In this document: in pieces, positions 18,263 through 26,683 of the stretch
Position numbering within the stretch: position 1 is the stretch's first letter
Layout of the letters: the number at the start of each line of letters is the position of its first letter
Assembly (NCBI RefSeq): GCF_009663395.1
Contig: NZ_QKNW01000001.1
Location: forward strand, 372,001-436,000
Origin: Halosegnis longus
GTDB lineage: Archaea; Halobacteriota; Halobacteria; Halobacteriales; Haloarculaceae
Direction: 5' to 3'
DNA length: 64,000 nt
Translations under genes and position numbers: made by a program
The notes under the pieces: model-generated
Database searches by the model: none
Seen by the model: the letters and a program-made list of their open reading frames with translations, nothing else
Told to the model about the DNA's origin: nothing

Positions 18263-19375
18263 ATGGACCGACAGCAGCGCGTCGAAGCCTGTCGTCGCGA
18301 GCTCGCGAACGCGGACGCGGCGGCGGCAATCATCTTTCCCAGCATCGACATGGCGTATCTCTCCGGCTTCACCGACGAGCCGATGGAGCGGGTGTTGTTC
18401 CTCATCGTCCCCCGCGAGGGCGACCCGGTCTTCGTCGCCCCGGAGATGTACGACGAACAGATTCGCGACGCCTCGTGGGTCGAAGATATCCGGACGTGGG
18501 GCGACGGCGACGACCCGTACGCGCTCGTCGAGACGGTCGCAGCGGCGTTCGGGTTCGCGGGCGAGCGCATTCTCGTCGACGACCGCATGTGGGCACAGTT
18601 CACGACGGAACTGCGCGAGCGGTTTCCGGACGCGACGTTCGGTCTCGCGAGCGAGGCCGTCGGCCCCCTGCGGCTCCGGAAGGACGACGCCGAACTCGCG
18701 GCGCTGCGGGCTGCGGCGTCAGTTGCCGACGCGGCGAGCGTGGCGGTTCGGTCACTCGGTGGCGACGCGGTCGGGCTGACCGAGCGCGAACTCGCGGCAC
18801 GCATCGAGACGGAACTGACGACTCGCGGCGGGGACGGCGTCTCCTTCGAGCCAATCGTTGCCTCAGGTCCCAACGGCGCGAAGCCCCACCACCGGCACGG
18901 CGACAGAGAAATCGAAGCCGGCGACCCCGTCGTCCTCGATTTCGGAACGCGCGTCGACGGCTATCCGAGCGACCAGACGCGGACCGTCGTCTTCGAGGGG
19001 ACGCCGCCCGAGCCGTTCGAGCAGGTCCACGAAACGGTCCGCGAGGCGTTGGAGGCCGGCGTCGACGCCGTCGAGCCGGGCGTCACCGCACACGAGGTCG
19101 ACGCGGCGGCCCGGCAGGTCATCGAGGACGCCGGCTACGGCGAGCAGTTCATCCACCGGACGGGCCACGGGCTCGGGTTGGAGGTCCACGAACCGCCGTA
19201 CATCGTCGAGGGGAACAACCAGCCGCTCGAACCGGGGATGGTGTTTTCCGTCGAGCCGGGCATCTATCTCGACGGCGAGTTCGGCGTCCGTATCGAGGAT
19301 ATCGTCGCCGTCACCGACGACGGCTGTGAGCGACTGAACGACTCACCGCGCGGCTGGCGAGGAGAAGGCCGGTAG
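18263..19375 (+). CDS. M24-family Xaa-Pro peptidase
   Basis: A 370-aa creatinase-fold metallopeptidase that releases N-terminal residues preceding proline or cleaves X-Pro dipeptides. The five metal ligands are visible: Asp in VVLDFGTRVDG, Asp in YPSDQTRT, His in HRTGHGLGLEVH, Glu in FSVEPGIYLDG and Glu in GVRIEDIV. The N-terminal half (about 1-130) is the non-catalytic creatinase-like domain. The start is ATG 18263 (MDRQQRVEACR); the frame is open to 18182 but the extra residues are not conserved-looking. Cytoplasmic. Confidence 0.9.
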   Translation: MDRQQRVEACRRELANADAAAAIIFPSIDMAYLSGFTDEPMERVLFLIVPREGDPVFVAPEMYDEQIRDASWVEDIRTWGDGDDPYALVETVAAAFGFAGERILVDDRMWAQFTTELRERFPDATFGLASEAVGPLRLRKDDAELAALRAAASVADAASVAVRSLGGDAVGLTERELAARIETELTTRGGDGVSFEPIVASGPNGAKPHHRHGDREIEAGDPVVLDFGTRVDGYPSDQTRTVVFEGTPPEPFEQVHETVREALEAGVDAVEPGVTAHEVDAAARQVIEDAGYGEQFIHRTGHGLGLEVHEPPYIVEGNNQPLEPGMVFSVEPGIYLDGEFGVRIEDIVAVTDDGCERLNDSPRGWRGEGR

Positions 19376-19417
19376 AACGGTTTTGGCCGTCCTAAAAATC
19401 GGAACGTCTTTACTGTT

Positions 19418-19431
19418 TTAGGTAGACCTAA
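19418..19431. promoter_or_regulatory. DtxR-family-type iron box before an unknown operon
   Basis: TTAGGTAGACCTAA is a perfect palindrome with six-base arms around AG. It lies five bases after a TATA-like CTTTAC (19408-19413) and six bases before the ATG at 19437, covering the expected transcription start. The site is the closest of the three in this window to the TTAGGT...ACCTAA form I associate with haloarchaeal SirR/Idr iron regulators. Confidence 0.75.
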
Positions 19432-19436
19432 CCTGC

Positions 19437-19496
19437 ATGGAACGGGAGCGAACGAGCCGTCGACGCCGACAGGACGGAGGGGAGACGGATGAGTGA
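19437..19496 (+). CDS. Possible leaderless mini-ORF (19 aa)
   Basis: ATG 19437 lies 26 bases after the centre of the TATA-like CTTTAC, so it would be at or next to the 5' end of the transcript. The product is MERERTSRRRRQDGGETDE, very basic then acidic. Its TGA overlaps the first codons of the 98-aa gene (ATG 19489), and a GGAGG at 19476-19480 inside it could be that gene's ribosome-binding site. Coding is plausible but unproven. Confidence 0.35.
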   Translation: MERERTSRRRRQDGGETDE

Positions 19497-19785
19497 GTCG
19501 TCGTTACACGCGCTGCGCGACCGCATCGAGACGCTGGCGAGTGAGACGGGAAGCTACTATCTGGTCTGTGCCCGGTGTGGCGACCGACCGGTGCCGGCCG
19601 CGACGCTCAGATTCGAGAGCCGTGCCGTCGCGCGCGTCGCCGCAGACGTGACAGCGCAGTACCGGAGCCGGCTCCGGGAGTACGACCCCGCCTTGCCCCG
19701 CTACGAAATCATCGTCTGTGAGACCGGCCCGGAGACGGGGTCGCGACCGTTCGACGCCGGACTCGCCACCCACTCGGAGGCGTAG
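19489..19785 (+). CDS. Small CxxC protein of unknown function (DUF7552-like)
   Basis: A 98-aa acidic protein with a CARCG zinc- or metal-type knuckle at about residues 25-29 and an ALPRYEIIVCE strand toward the end. I associate this pattern with a haloarchaeal domain of unknown function (DUF7552, from memory). It is the first full gene after the iron box and is followed one base after its stop by the 261-aa gene, so both are in one iron-responsive transcript. A GGAGG lies nine bases upstream. A role in iron limitation is inferred only from the operator. Confidence 0.6.
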   Translation: MSESSLHALRDRIETLASETGSYYLVCARCGDRPVPAATLRFESRAVARVAADVTAQYRSRLREYDPALPRYEIIVCETGPETGSRPFDAGLATHSEA

Positions 19786-19786
19786 G

Positions 19787-20572
19787 ATGGCCGTCGAGAC
19801 TCACATCGACGACGCCATCGAGCGCGCGAGCGACGAGCGCGCTGTTATCGCAGACAAACGGGACGCCATCGCGCAGTTCACGGAACGCGTCGCCGAGCTG
19901 TCGCCGGCGTCGGAGGCGACCGCGACGCCCGCCATCGCGACGACCGGCGGACTGGCCGAGGGAAGCGACGCCGGCGACAGCCGGTGTCGCACGGTCCGAC
20001 AGGCGTTCGCCGAGACGGTGTATCCACACGCGCTCGATGAGATCGAGGGGACGGAGTCGGTCCACGCCGCCATCGGCAACGAACTCTCCGAGGAGTTGGC
20101 CGTCGCGCTCGCGCCGGCGACGGACGCGGCCTTCTCCGCGACGCTGAAGCGTGCACTCGTCAACGAGGCGGAGTCGCGCCGGGCGGAGACAGCCGTGTTG
20201 GTTCGCGCGCTCGGACGCGAGGTCGACCAGCTACAGCGGGCCGAGACGCTCGTCGAGGAGGTGACGGGCTGGATTGACGAGGCGGAGGAGACGCCGCTGA
20301 CCGAACTCGGCTTCGACGCCCTCCACGCGCGCCACGAGCGACTCGCCGACTACCGCGACCGGTGTGAGACCGTCGTCAGCGAGCGGCAGGCGTTTCTCGA
20401 CGGGACGACCAACACCGGCGCGGACGTGGGCGTGAGCCACCGGCTGTTCCCGTCGTATCTGTACCAGTCGTTCCCGGACGAACATCCGGCGCTCGCGACC
20501 GTCGCCCGCCTCGATTCTACCTGTGAATCCTGTCAGCGGGCGGTCCGGGCGCACCTCACCCGGCGAGCGTAG
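19787..20572 (+). CDS. Coiled-coil-like protein of unknown function (DUF7260-like)
   Basis: A 261-aa soluble, Glu/Ala/Arg-rich helical protein. Helical stretches of heptad character run through most of the chain (for example HIDDAIERASDERAVIADKR near 6-25), and it ends with a CESCQRAVRAHL motif carrying two Cys. It resembles the haloarchaeal DUF7260 family, from memory. The ATG is one base after the stop of the 98-aa CxxC protein. With that gene it forms a putatively iron-regulated pair of unknown function; both having CxxC-type knuckles hints at metal or redox chemistry. Confidence 0.6.
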   Translation: MAVETHIDDAIERASDERAVIADKRDAIAQFTERVAELSPASEATATPAIATTGGLAEGSDAGDSRCRTVRQAFAETVYPHALDEIEGTESVHAAIGNELSEELAVALAPATDAAFSATLKRALVNEAESRRAETAVLVRALGREVDQLQRAETLVEEVTGWIDEAEETPLTELGFDALHARHERLADYRDRCETVVSERQAFLDGTTNTGADVGVSHRLFPSYLYQSFPDEHPALATVARLDSTCESCQRAVRAHLTRRA

Positions 20573-20578
20573 CTACTT

Positions 20579-20953
20579 CTATCCCTCGCGTTGAATCAGG
20601 ACGACGAGCACTCCAATCAGGGCGACCTGAATCGCCTTGTCCACGTAGCCGAGCGTGGAGAAGCTCCCCGCGTTAAGAACGTACCACGCGACGATCTGTC
20701 CGAGCGTCCACAGCGCGCCGAGCGCGTAGAGCGGCTGTCGTGGGACGTCAACGTCGAGCGCGAGCACGGCGGCTCCGCCGAGGAAACCGATGCCCGCGAC
20801 GGCGAAGCTGATGCCGTACGTCGAGAGTCCGTACAACGAGACCAGATACAGATGCAGGAGTCCGGTCGCGACCGCGAGCGCGATGCCGGCCCAGTGGACC
20901 GAGGTGAGCGACCCCGCCTGGACGCCCCCACCTGTTGCTTCTCGAGTTCCCAT
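20579..20953 (-). CDS. Four-helix membrane protein (DUF7475-like)
   Basis: A 124-aa integral membrane protein with hydrophobic segments at about 21-40, 45-68, 76-96 and 104-120 and a Gly-rich polar N-terminus. The final residues QREG are cytoplasmic or exposed. The pattern (VHWAGIALAVATGLLHLYLV) is one I associate with a small haloarchaeal family of unknown function. It converges with the 261-aa gene, six bases between stops, and is probably monocistronic. Confidence 0.6.
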   Translation of the reverse strand: MGTREATGGGVQAGSLTSVHWAGIALAVATGLLHLYLVSLYGLSTYGISFAVAGIGFLGGAAVLALDVDVPRQPLYALGALWTLGQIVAWYVLNAGSFSTLGYVDKAIQVALIGVLVVLIQREG

Positions 20954-20980
20954 ACGTCGTGTGAGGGCGTGACACGACTT

Positions 20981-22087
20981 TTAGTTGAGGGTCGCGGAGA
21001 CGTGCTCTCGAATCTCACTGGCGAACCGGTCGCTGGCGAATCGGTCGCGAGAGAGAAACGGCCGGAGGTCGCTGTCGAGTGCCGCGGCGACCGTCTCGGC
21101 CGCGCCCTCGATGCCGTGAAACAGCAGTCGGTCGTCGCCGCCGAGCACGTCGACCTGTCCGCCCTCGTTGGGCGCGAACGGGACCATCCCGGCGGCGGCG
21201 TACTCGGCGACGGCCATCCCGAAATGCTCGGTCGGCTTCATGTTGAGTCCGTAGCGGTAGCGACCGAGCAGCGTCTCGACGCGGTCGCGCGACACGTCGG
21301 TTTCGACGCGGACGCCCTCGCTGCGTGCGGCCGCCGACTCGACCCGGCGGACGTACTCCCGGTAGGCGGTCGGCGCGGAGCCGACGACGCGACAGGTGAG
21401 GTCGTACCCGCGTGCGCGGAGCCGTTCGACCACCTCGATGGCGTTGAGGACGCGCTTGTCCGGCGCGATGCGCCCGAGCACGAGCACGCCGGCGTCGCGG
21501 TCGACCCACGGGCGACCCTCGATTGGGTCGACGGGCGGGTGACACACCGTCGGGCGGACCCCGTAGATGTCGGCCGTCACGTCGGCGGTCCACGCCGAGT
21601 TCGCCAGCAGCCGGGTCGGCCCCTCGAGCTGGCTGCGGTCGGGCGCGGCGAGTCGCGACCAGAGACCGTCGAGTGGCCCAGTTTCCCCGGCGTCGACGCG
21701 GTCGACGTAAAACTGCGGAAAGTGGACGTACTGCACCGACGGCCCTGAGATTGCGAGTTCGTTCGCCGTGCTGACGACGACATCGAACTCGCCGCGGCGA
21801 CGGCGGAGATACGCTCGCAGAAGCACCGACCGGGCGGGGAGTTGGGGGCCGAGACGCGGCGCGGCGCGGTTCAGCCCGGCCGCGAGTGCACGGCTTCCGG
21901 GCGGCGTCGCCACCGTCACGTCGAACGGTACGTCGAACTTCGCGGCCACGCGCTCGGGAGCCGTCGCCGACAGCGTGAACAGCGTCACGTCGTGGACGGC
22001 GTCGAGGGCGGCACAGACGTGGAGACACACCATGTCCGCACCCCCCTCGAAATCGAGCGTGTTGTGGAACACCGCGACCTTCGCCAT
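20981..22087 (-). CDS. Family 4 glycosyltransferase
   Basis: A 368-aa GT-B glycosyltransferase. The N-terminal lobe begins MAKVAVFHNTLDFEGGADMV (acceptor-side loop) and the C-terminal lobe has VLVLGRIAPDKRVLNAIEVV and the E-x7-E nucleotide-sugar motif in EHFGMAVAEYAAAG. The frame is open to 22243, but ATG 22087 is chosen because the fold begins there. It is divergent from the biosynthetic operon at 22170, 82 bases apart. Sugar and acceptor are unknown; ALG11-like members modify lipid-linked sugars, and the nearby CDP-alcohol transferase makes a lipid acceptor conceivable. Confidence 0.85.
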   Translation of the reverse strand: MAKVAVFHNTLDFEGGADMVCLHVCAALDAVHDVTLFTLSATAPERVAAKFDVPFDVTVATPPGSRALAAGLNRAAPRLGPQLPARSVLLRAYLRRRRGEFDVVVSTANELAISGPSVQYVHFPQFYVDRVDAGETGPLDGLWSRLAAPDRSQLEGPTRLLANSAWTADVTADIYGVRPTVCHPPVDPIEGRPWVDRDAGVLVLGRIAPDKRVLNAIEVVERLRARGYDLTCRVVGSAPTAYREYVRRVESAAARSEGVRVETDVSRDRVETLLGRYRYGLNMKPTEHFGMAVAEYAAAGMVPFAPNEGGQVDVLGGDDRLLFHGIEGAAETVAAALDSDLRPFLSRDRFASDRFASEIREHVSATLN

Positions 22088-22169
22088 ACGCCTCGTGGGG
22101 GCGCAGTCGGCTTGAACCCTGTCGCCGGCGGCGACAGTGTATTGGTGAACGCACCCACAGTTTGCGGTA

Positions 22170-24104
22170 GTGAACTGCTTGGTAGTGGGAGCCGGCAGCG
22201 TGGCACGCGAGTACGTCGCCGGCGTCGCGGACACGGACCTCACCGTGACTGGTGTCTGTGACCTCGACCGCGAGCGCGCGAGTGCGCTCGCCGCCGACCT
22301 CGACGCGACCGCCTACACCGACCTCGATGCGATGCTCGCCGCGGAGTCCGCGCCGCTCGTCGTGAATCTCACGAGCCACGAGGCACACGCCCCGGTGACC
22401 CGCACCTGTCTCGACGCGGACCGACACGTCTTCTCGGAGAAGCCGCTGGCGATGGACGCCGCGACCGCAGCCGACCTCGTTTCCCTCGCTCGGGACCGAA
22501 CCCTCGCGCTCGGCTGCGCGCCAGCGAACCCCGCCGGCGACGTGCAGCGACACGCCCGAACGCTGCTGGCCGACGGCCGACTCGGCGACGTGCAGTTCGT
22601 CACCGCGACGGCGAACGTCGGCCGCGTCGGCGCGTGGCACGACCGCCCCGACTCCTTCCTCCGCGTCGGGCCGCTGTACGACGGTGGCGTCTATCCGCTC
22701 ACCCTGCTCGTCGCGTGGTTCGGCCGCGTCGAGCGGGTCCGGCGGGCCGACGCCCTCCCGCTGTGGCCCGGGGACGCCGACCCGGACGAAAGCTACACCG
22801 ACGCGCCACACGTCGAAGCGACCCTCGAGTTCGCCGACGGCCCGACCGTCGCGCTCCGGGCCAGCTTCTACGTCGACCACCGGAGCCGCGAGTTCTACGG
22901 GCTGGAGTGTCACGGCGACGACGGCACCCTGTATCTGGACGACACCGGCGCGCTCGCCGCCGAGGAGTCGGCCGTCACGGTCCGGGGCGGGGACCGTGAG
23001 CCGACGACCGCCCCTCATCCGGTTCCGCGTCGCGAGCAGTCGCGGCTCGAAGCCGTCGAGCGACTGGCCGACTCGGTTCGACAGGGAACCCCGGACCGGA
23101 CGACCGCGTGCCGCGGGGCACACGTCGTCGCGGTGTGTAACGCCGTCGAGGCGGCTGCCGAGACGGGTGGCGGGGAAGCCGTCGAGACCGACGCTCCCGC
23201 GGGAACGTGCCCCAAGCGCGTCTGGCGACCCGAACCCAGCACTGCCGACAGGGCGCTACATCTTCCACCGGTCGGCTTCGGCTGTTCGCGGTATCGCCAC
23301 GGCGACTACGTGACGCCGGCACTCGGCGCGGCCGTCGACGCCGGCTATCGGCTGTTCGACACGGCGGAACTGTACGGCAACGAGTGGCGACTCGGCGACC
23401 TGCTCGCCGACGGTCCGGACCGCGACACCGTCTTCCTGCTCGGGAAGCCGTGGCGCACGAACCACGGCCCCGGTCACCTCGAACGCGCCTGTCGCAGCTC
23501 GCTCGCGGAGCTCGGAGCCGACGCCTTCGACTGCTACGCGCTCCACTGGCCCGGCGCGTGGGAACACACCGGCCCCCTCTCGCAACTCTCGAAGAAGCCG
23601 GTGGCCGAACAGGAGCGGGTGACGTTTCCAACCGACGAGAACGGAGACCCGGCACGCGCGAGCCACACCCTCCTCGATACGTGGCGACGGATGGAGGCTC
23701 TCGTCGACGAGGGGTTGGCCCGGACGCTCGGACTCTGTAATGTGACGCTGCCGCAGTTGGCCGCCGTCGCTGACGAGGCGCGGATTCCGCCCGCTCTCGT
23801 GCAGGTGGAGTCGAATCCGTACGCTCCCCGTCACACCCTCGTCCGGTGGTGTCACCGCCACGGCATCCGCGTCGTCGCTCACTCGCCGCTCTCGACTGCG
23901 CTTCGCGATGACTCGGTCGTCCGGTCCGTCGCCGACAGACACGACATCGCGCCGACGACCGCGCTGTTGGCGTGGCAGGTCCAGCGGGGCGTCGTCCCGA
24001 TTCCGACGACGACCGACCCCGCACACGCGACGGCGAATCTCGCGGCCGCGCGCCACCGACTCGACGAGCAAGGAATGGCACAGTTGGACGGGCTAGTCCG
24101 ATGA
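22170..24104 (+). CDS. Gfo/Idh/MocA oxidoreductase - aldo/keto reductase fusion
   Basis: A 644-aa two-domain protein. Residues 1 to about 340 are a Gfo/Idh/MocA dehydrogenase: NAD(P)-binding VVGAGSVAREY at 5-15 and the family EKP in FSEKPLAMD near 91-99. The usual catalytic Asp-x-x-x-His helix is replaced by GGVYPLTLLVAWF, with no His. Residues of about 365-644 are an aldo/keto reductase with the tetrad Asp and Tyr in FDTAELYGNE, Lys in LLGKPW and His in ALHWPG. So the AKR half looks active, while the MocA half may act on an atypical substrate. First gene of a six-gene overlapping operon; a single polypeptide suggests channelling of two redox steps. Confidence 0.85.
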   Translation: MNCLVVGAGSVAREYVAGVADTDLTVTGVCDLDRERASALAADLDATAYTDLDAMLAAESAPLVVNLTSHEAHAPVTRTCLDADRHVFSEKPLAMDAATAADLVSLARDRTLALGCAPANPAGDVQRHARTLLADGRLGDVQFVTATANVGRVGAWHDRPDSFLRVGPLYDGGVYPLTLLVAWFGRVERVRRADALPLWPGDADPDESYTDAPHVEATLEFADGPTVALRASFYVDHRSREFYGLECHGDDGTLYLDDTGALAAEESAVTVRGGDREPTTAPHPVPRREQSRLEAVERLADSVRQGTPDRTTACRGAHVVAVCNAVEAAAETGGGEAVETDAPAGTCPKRVWRPEPSTADRALHLPPVGFGCSRYRHGDYVTPALGAAVDAGYRLFDTAELYGNEWRLGDLLADGPDRDTVFLLGKPWRTNHGPGHLERACRSSLAELGADAFDCYALHWPGAWEHTGPLSQLSKKPVAEQERVTFPTDENGDPARASHTLLDTWRRMEALVDEGLARTLGLCNVTLPQLAAVADEARIPPALVQVESNPYAPRHTLVRWCHRHGIRVVAHSPLSTALRDDSVVRSVADRHDIAPTTALLAWQVQRGVVPIPTTTDPAHATANLAAARHRLDEQGMAQLDGLVR

Positions 24105-24907
24105 GCGCCGACGCCTTACGCCGGCGCTGGTGGGCCGTCGTCGTCGCGAGCGCGCTCGCGACCGCCGGTGTCGGGGTGCTCGTCGCGCGTGCGCTCTCGC
24201 CAGCCGCGGGGGGACGGTGGCTCGCCGGCGCGCTCGCTCCGGTGGTCTTTCTCGCGTGGTTCCTCCGACGCACGCTCTCGGAGAACCGACCGCCCGAGGA
24301 CGCCCCCGAATCGGGCGTCTATTCCACCCTCGGGGTGGCGAACGGAATCACCGTCGGGCGCGGCTGGCTCTACGCGTGTCTGGGTGGGTTCGTGCTCACC
24401 GTCCCGCCGACCGGGACGGCGTGGCGGTGGCTGCCGGCCGTCGCGTACGGCGTCGGTATCGGGCTCGACTGGGTCGACGGCGCGGCCGCCCGAACCGTGA
24501 GCCGCCGGACGCAGTTGGGCGAGCGACTCGACCTCGCGTTCGATACGATGGGGTTCCTGCTCGCGCCGGTCGTCGGCGTCGTCTGGGGGGCGCTTCCGGT
24601 GTGGTATCTGTCGGTGTCGGCCGCGCGGTATCTGTTCAAGCTCGGCTGCTGGCTCCGGGAGTACCGCGGGCTTCCGGTGGGAGAGCTGCCGGAGAGCCGC
24701 GTCCGACGGCCGCTGGCCGCCCTCCAGATGCTCACCATCGCCGTCGCGCTCGTCCCCCTCGTGCCGGCGAGCGTCGCGTGGCCGCTCGCCACGGGGGCCA
24801 TGATTCCAACGCTCGTGGTGTTCCTCCGCGATTATCTGTCGGTTACTGGACGACGGAACGAAGCAAACGCTAAAGAACGTACACCCGTAACCCGAGTAGA
24901 TGAGTGA
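24101..24907 (+). CDS. CDP-alcohol phosphatidyltransferase family protein
   Basis: A 268-aa membrane enzyme. The catalytic signature is complete: Asp-x2-Asp-Gly in DWVDGAAAR near 126-134, then Gly-x3-Asp-x3-Asp in GERLDLAFD near 143-151. About six hydrophobic helices surround it, beginning with WWAVVVASALATAGVGVL. The enzyme joins an alcohol to a CDP-activated lipid (or the reverse). Start ATG 24101 overlaps the fusion gene's stop (ATGA). Its presence in an operon with GTP cyclohydrolase and reductases is unusual and points to a lipid-linked or membrane-attached product. Confidence 0.85.
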   Translation: MSADALRRRWWAVVVASALATAGVGVLVARALSPAAGGRWLAGALAPVVFLAWFLRRTLSENRPPEDAPESGVYSTLGVANGITVGRGWLYACLGGFVLTVPPTGTAWRWLPAVAYGVGIGLDWVDGAAARTVSRRTQLGERLDLAFDTMGFLLAPVVGVVWGALPVWYLSVSAARYLFKLGCWLREYRGLPVGELPESRVRRPLAALQMLTIAVALVPLVPASVAWPLATGAMIPTLVVFLRDYLSVTGRRNEANAKERTPVTRVDE

Positions 24908-25685
24908 CGTGTCACACCATGGCACCCGGATGGTCGCCCTGCAGATCGACGACTACGGTCCGTGGACGACCACGCCGGAGCCACGACGGGAGACTGACCT
25001 CCAGGCGCTCCAGTCGCGGCTGTTCGCGACCGTCGCCGACTTCTTCGCCCGGTTCGACGGCTACGCCTTCGCCGACCGCTACGACAACATGGTCGGCGTC
25101 GCGAACGGGGCCGACCCGGCCGTCTTCGAACGGCTCCAGACACAGGTCGCGAATCAGTACCCCGTAACGGTAAGCGTCGGCGTCGGCACGGCCGGAACGC
25201 CCCGGACGGCGCTGGAGGCCGCCAACGGCGTCCTCCAGCAGGCCGGCAGCGCACAGGACGCAGACCGGACCGAGGTCCACGACCACCGGGTCGTCGACGA
25301 CGCGACGACGGGGACCGTGACGATTGCCCACTTCGACGTGGTGGACGCGACGGGCACCCTGACCGACCGCGTCTCGTCCGCCGAGGCGGGCCACACCATC
25401 CGCCGCGCCGTGCTCGAACTCCGCGAGCAGATGTGGGAGCGCCACGGCGCGGTCACCCAGTTCGTCGGGGGCGACAACGCCATCGCCGTCTGTCCGTCGC
25501 TGACGCCGTCGAAACTCGACGCCGTCAACGACCACGTGCGCGAGACGACGGGGGTGGAGCTACAGGTCGGTATCGGACGCGGGCCGACCGCCCACGCCGC
25601 CGGCGACGACGCGAAGCACGCACTCGAACACTGCCGCGAGACGGGCGAGCGCATCCACGCCGCGTTCAGCCTCGTCGAACGATGA
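24900..25685 (+). CDS. arfA: GTP cyclohydrolase III (IIa)
   Basis: A 261-aa enzyme that opens the GTP imidazole ring to give 2-amino-5-formylamino-6-ribofuranosylamino-pyrimidinone phosphate (FAPy), the first step of archaeal riboflavin and F420 synthesis. Signatures shared with Methanocaldococcus GCH III are IDDYGPWT, ETDLQALQSRL, DRYDNMVGVANG, GSAQDADRTEV and the polymerase-like FVGGDNAIAV. ATG 24900 overlaps the previous gene by eight bases; a second ATG at 24930 gives an N-terminus closer to the methanogen enzyme. In this operon the FAPy product could feed either flavin synthesis or a separate pterin-like pathway. Confidence 0.92.
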   Translation: MSDVSHHGTRMVALQIDDYGPWTTTPEPRRETDLQALQSRLFATVADFFARFDGYAFADRYDNMVGVANGADPAVFERLQTQVANQYPVTVSVGVGTAGTPRTALEAANGVLQQAGSAQDADRTEVHDHRVVDDATTGTVTIAHFDVVDATGTLTDRVSSAEAGHTIRRAVLELREQMWERHGAVTQFVGGDNAIAVCPSLTPSKLDAVNDHVRETTGVELQVGIGRGPTAHAAGDDAKHALEHCRETGERIHAAFSLVER

Positions 25686-26683
25686 TCGACGCACGCCGAC
25701 TCTACTTCACGGACCCCTGCGAGGTCGAGGTCAGAACCGTCACGCTGGACGCCCCCGACGAGGGCGAAGTCGTCGTCGAGACGACCGAGTCGGGCATCAG
25801 TCCCGGCTCCGAACTGCTCGTCTATCGGGGCGAGTTCCCCGAGGAGACCGCCGTCGACGAAACCATCGAGGCGCTCGCCGGCACCTTCGAGTATCCGCTG
25901 CCGTACGGTTACGCCGCCGTCGGCACCGTCACCGACTGCGGCGCGGGCGTCGACGAGTCGTGGCGCGGGCGCACCGTCTTCGCCTTCGAGCCACACGCAG
26001 ACCGGTTCGTCGCGTCAACCGACACGCTCGTCCCCTTACGCGAGGGAGTTACGCCGACGGAGGCCACCCTGCTCCCGTCGGTGGAGACGGCGACGAATCT
26101 CGTCCTCGACGGGGCACCCCGCGTCGGGGAGGAGGTCGTCGTCTTCGGCGCGGGACTCGTCGGGCTGTGTACCGTCCACATCCTCTCGGAGTTCCCGCTG
26201 TCGGAGCTGACGGTCGTCGAGCCGGTTGACACGCGCCGACGCCTGGCAGCGCAGTTCGGCGCGGACCGAACTATTACACCCGCGGCCGTGGGGAGCGACG
26301 CCGCACCCGCGAATACTGACATGGTGTACGAGCTGTCCGGCCGCCCGACGACGCTCGACGACGCGATCGAGACGGTCGGCTACGACGGGCGCGTCGTCGT
26401 CGGCTCGTGGTACGGGAAGAAACGCGCGCCGATCGACCTGGGCGGGTCGTTCCACCGCGACCGCATCAGCCTCGAATCCAGTCAGGTGAGCACCATCGAC
26501 CCCGACCTCCGGGGGCGGTGGGACCGCGAGCGCCGGTTCGACGTGGCGTTCGACCACCTCCAGACGCTCGACACCGAGCGGCTGTGCGGCGAGGCGTTCG
26601 CCTTCGACGCCGCGGCCGACGCCTACCGGACACTCGCGGACGGCACCGTCGAGCGACCACACGTCACCTTCACCTACCGATGA
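25682..26683 (+). CDS. MDR-family (zinc-less alcohol dehydrogenase-like) oxidoreductase
   Basis: A 333-aa medium-chain dehydrogenase fold. The cofactor-binding motif VVFGAGLVGLCTVHIL is near 156-171 with an acidic residue after the second strand (VVEPVD), favouring NAD. The usual catalytic-zinc Cys is absent: the region reads SGISPGSELLVYRG instead of a GxCGSD form, and no four-Cys structural zinc lobe is present. This resembles the BchC-like branch of MDR enzymes. ATG 25682 overlaps the arfA stop (ATGA). The substrate is unknown, presumably the product of another enzyme in the operon. Confidence 0.8.
   Translation: MIDARRLYFTDPCEVEVRTVTLDAPDEGEVVVETTESGISPGSELLVYRGEFPEETAVDETIEALAGTFEYPLPYGYAAVGTVTDCGAGVDESWRGRTVFAFEPHADRFVASTDTLVPLREGVTPTEATLLPSVETATNLVLDGAPRVGEEVVVFGAGLVGLCTVHILSEFPLSELTVVEPVDTRRRLAAQFGADRTITPAAVGSDAAPANTDMVYELSGRPTTLDDAIETVGYDGRVVVGSWYGKKRAPIDLGGSFHRDRISLESSQVSTIDPDLRGRWDRERRFDVAFDHLQTLDTERLCGEAFAFDAAADAYRTLADGTVERPHVTFTYR

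Noticed and set aside
22088-22243. N-terminal extension of the glycosyltransferase
   Set aside because: Overlaps the divergent fusion gene and its promoter and has no fold-like sequence; ATG 22087 begins the Rossmann lobe.
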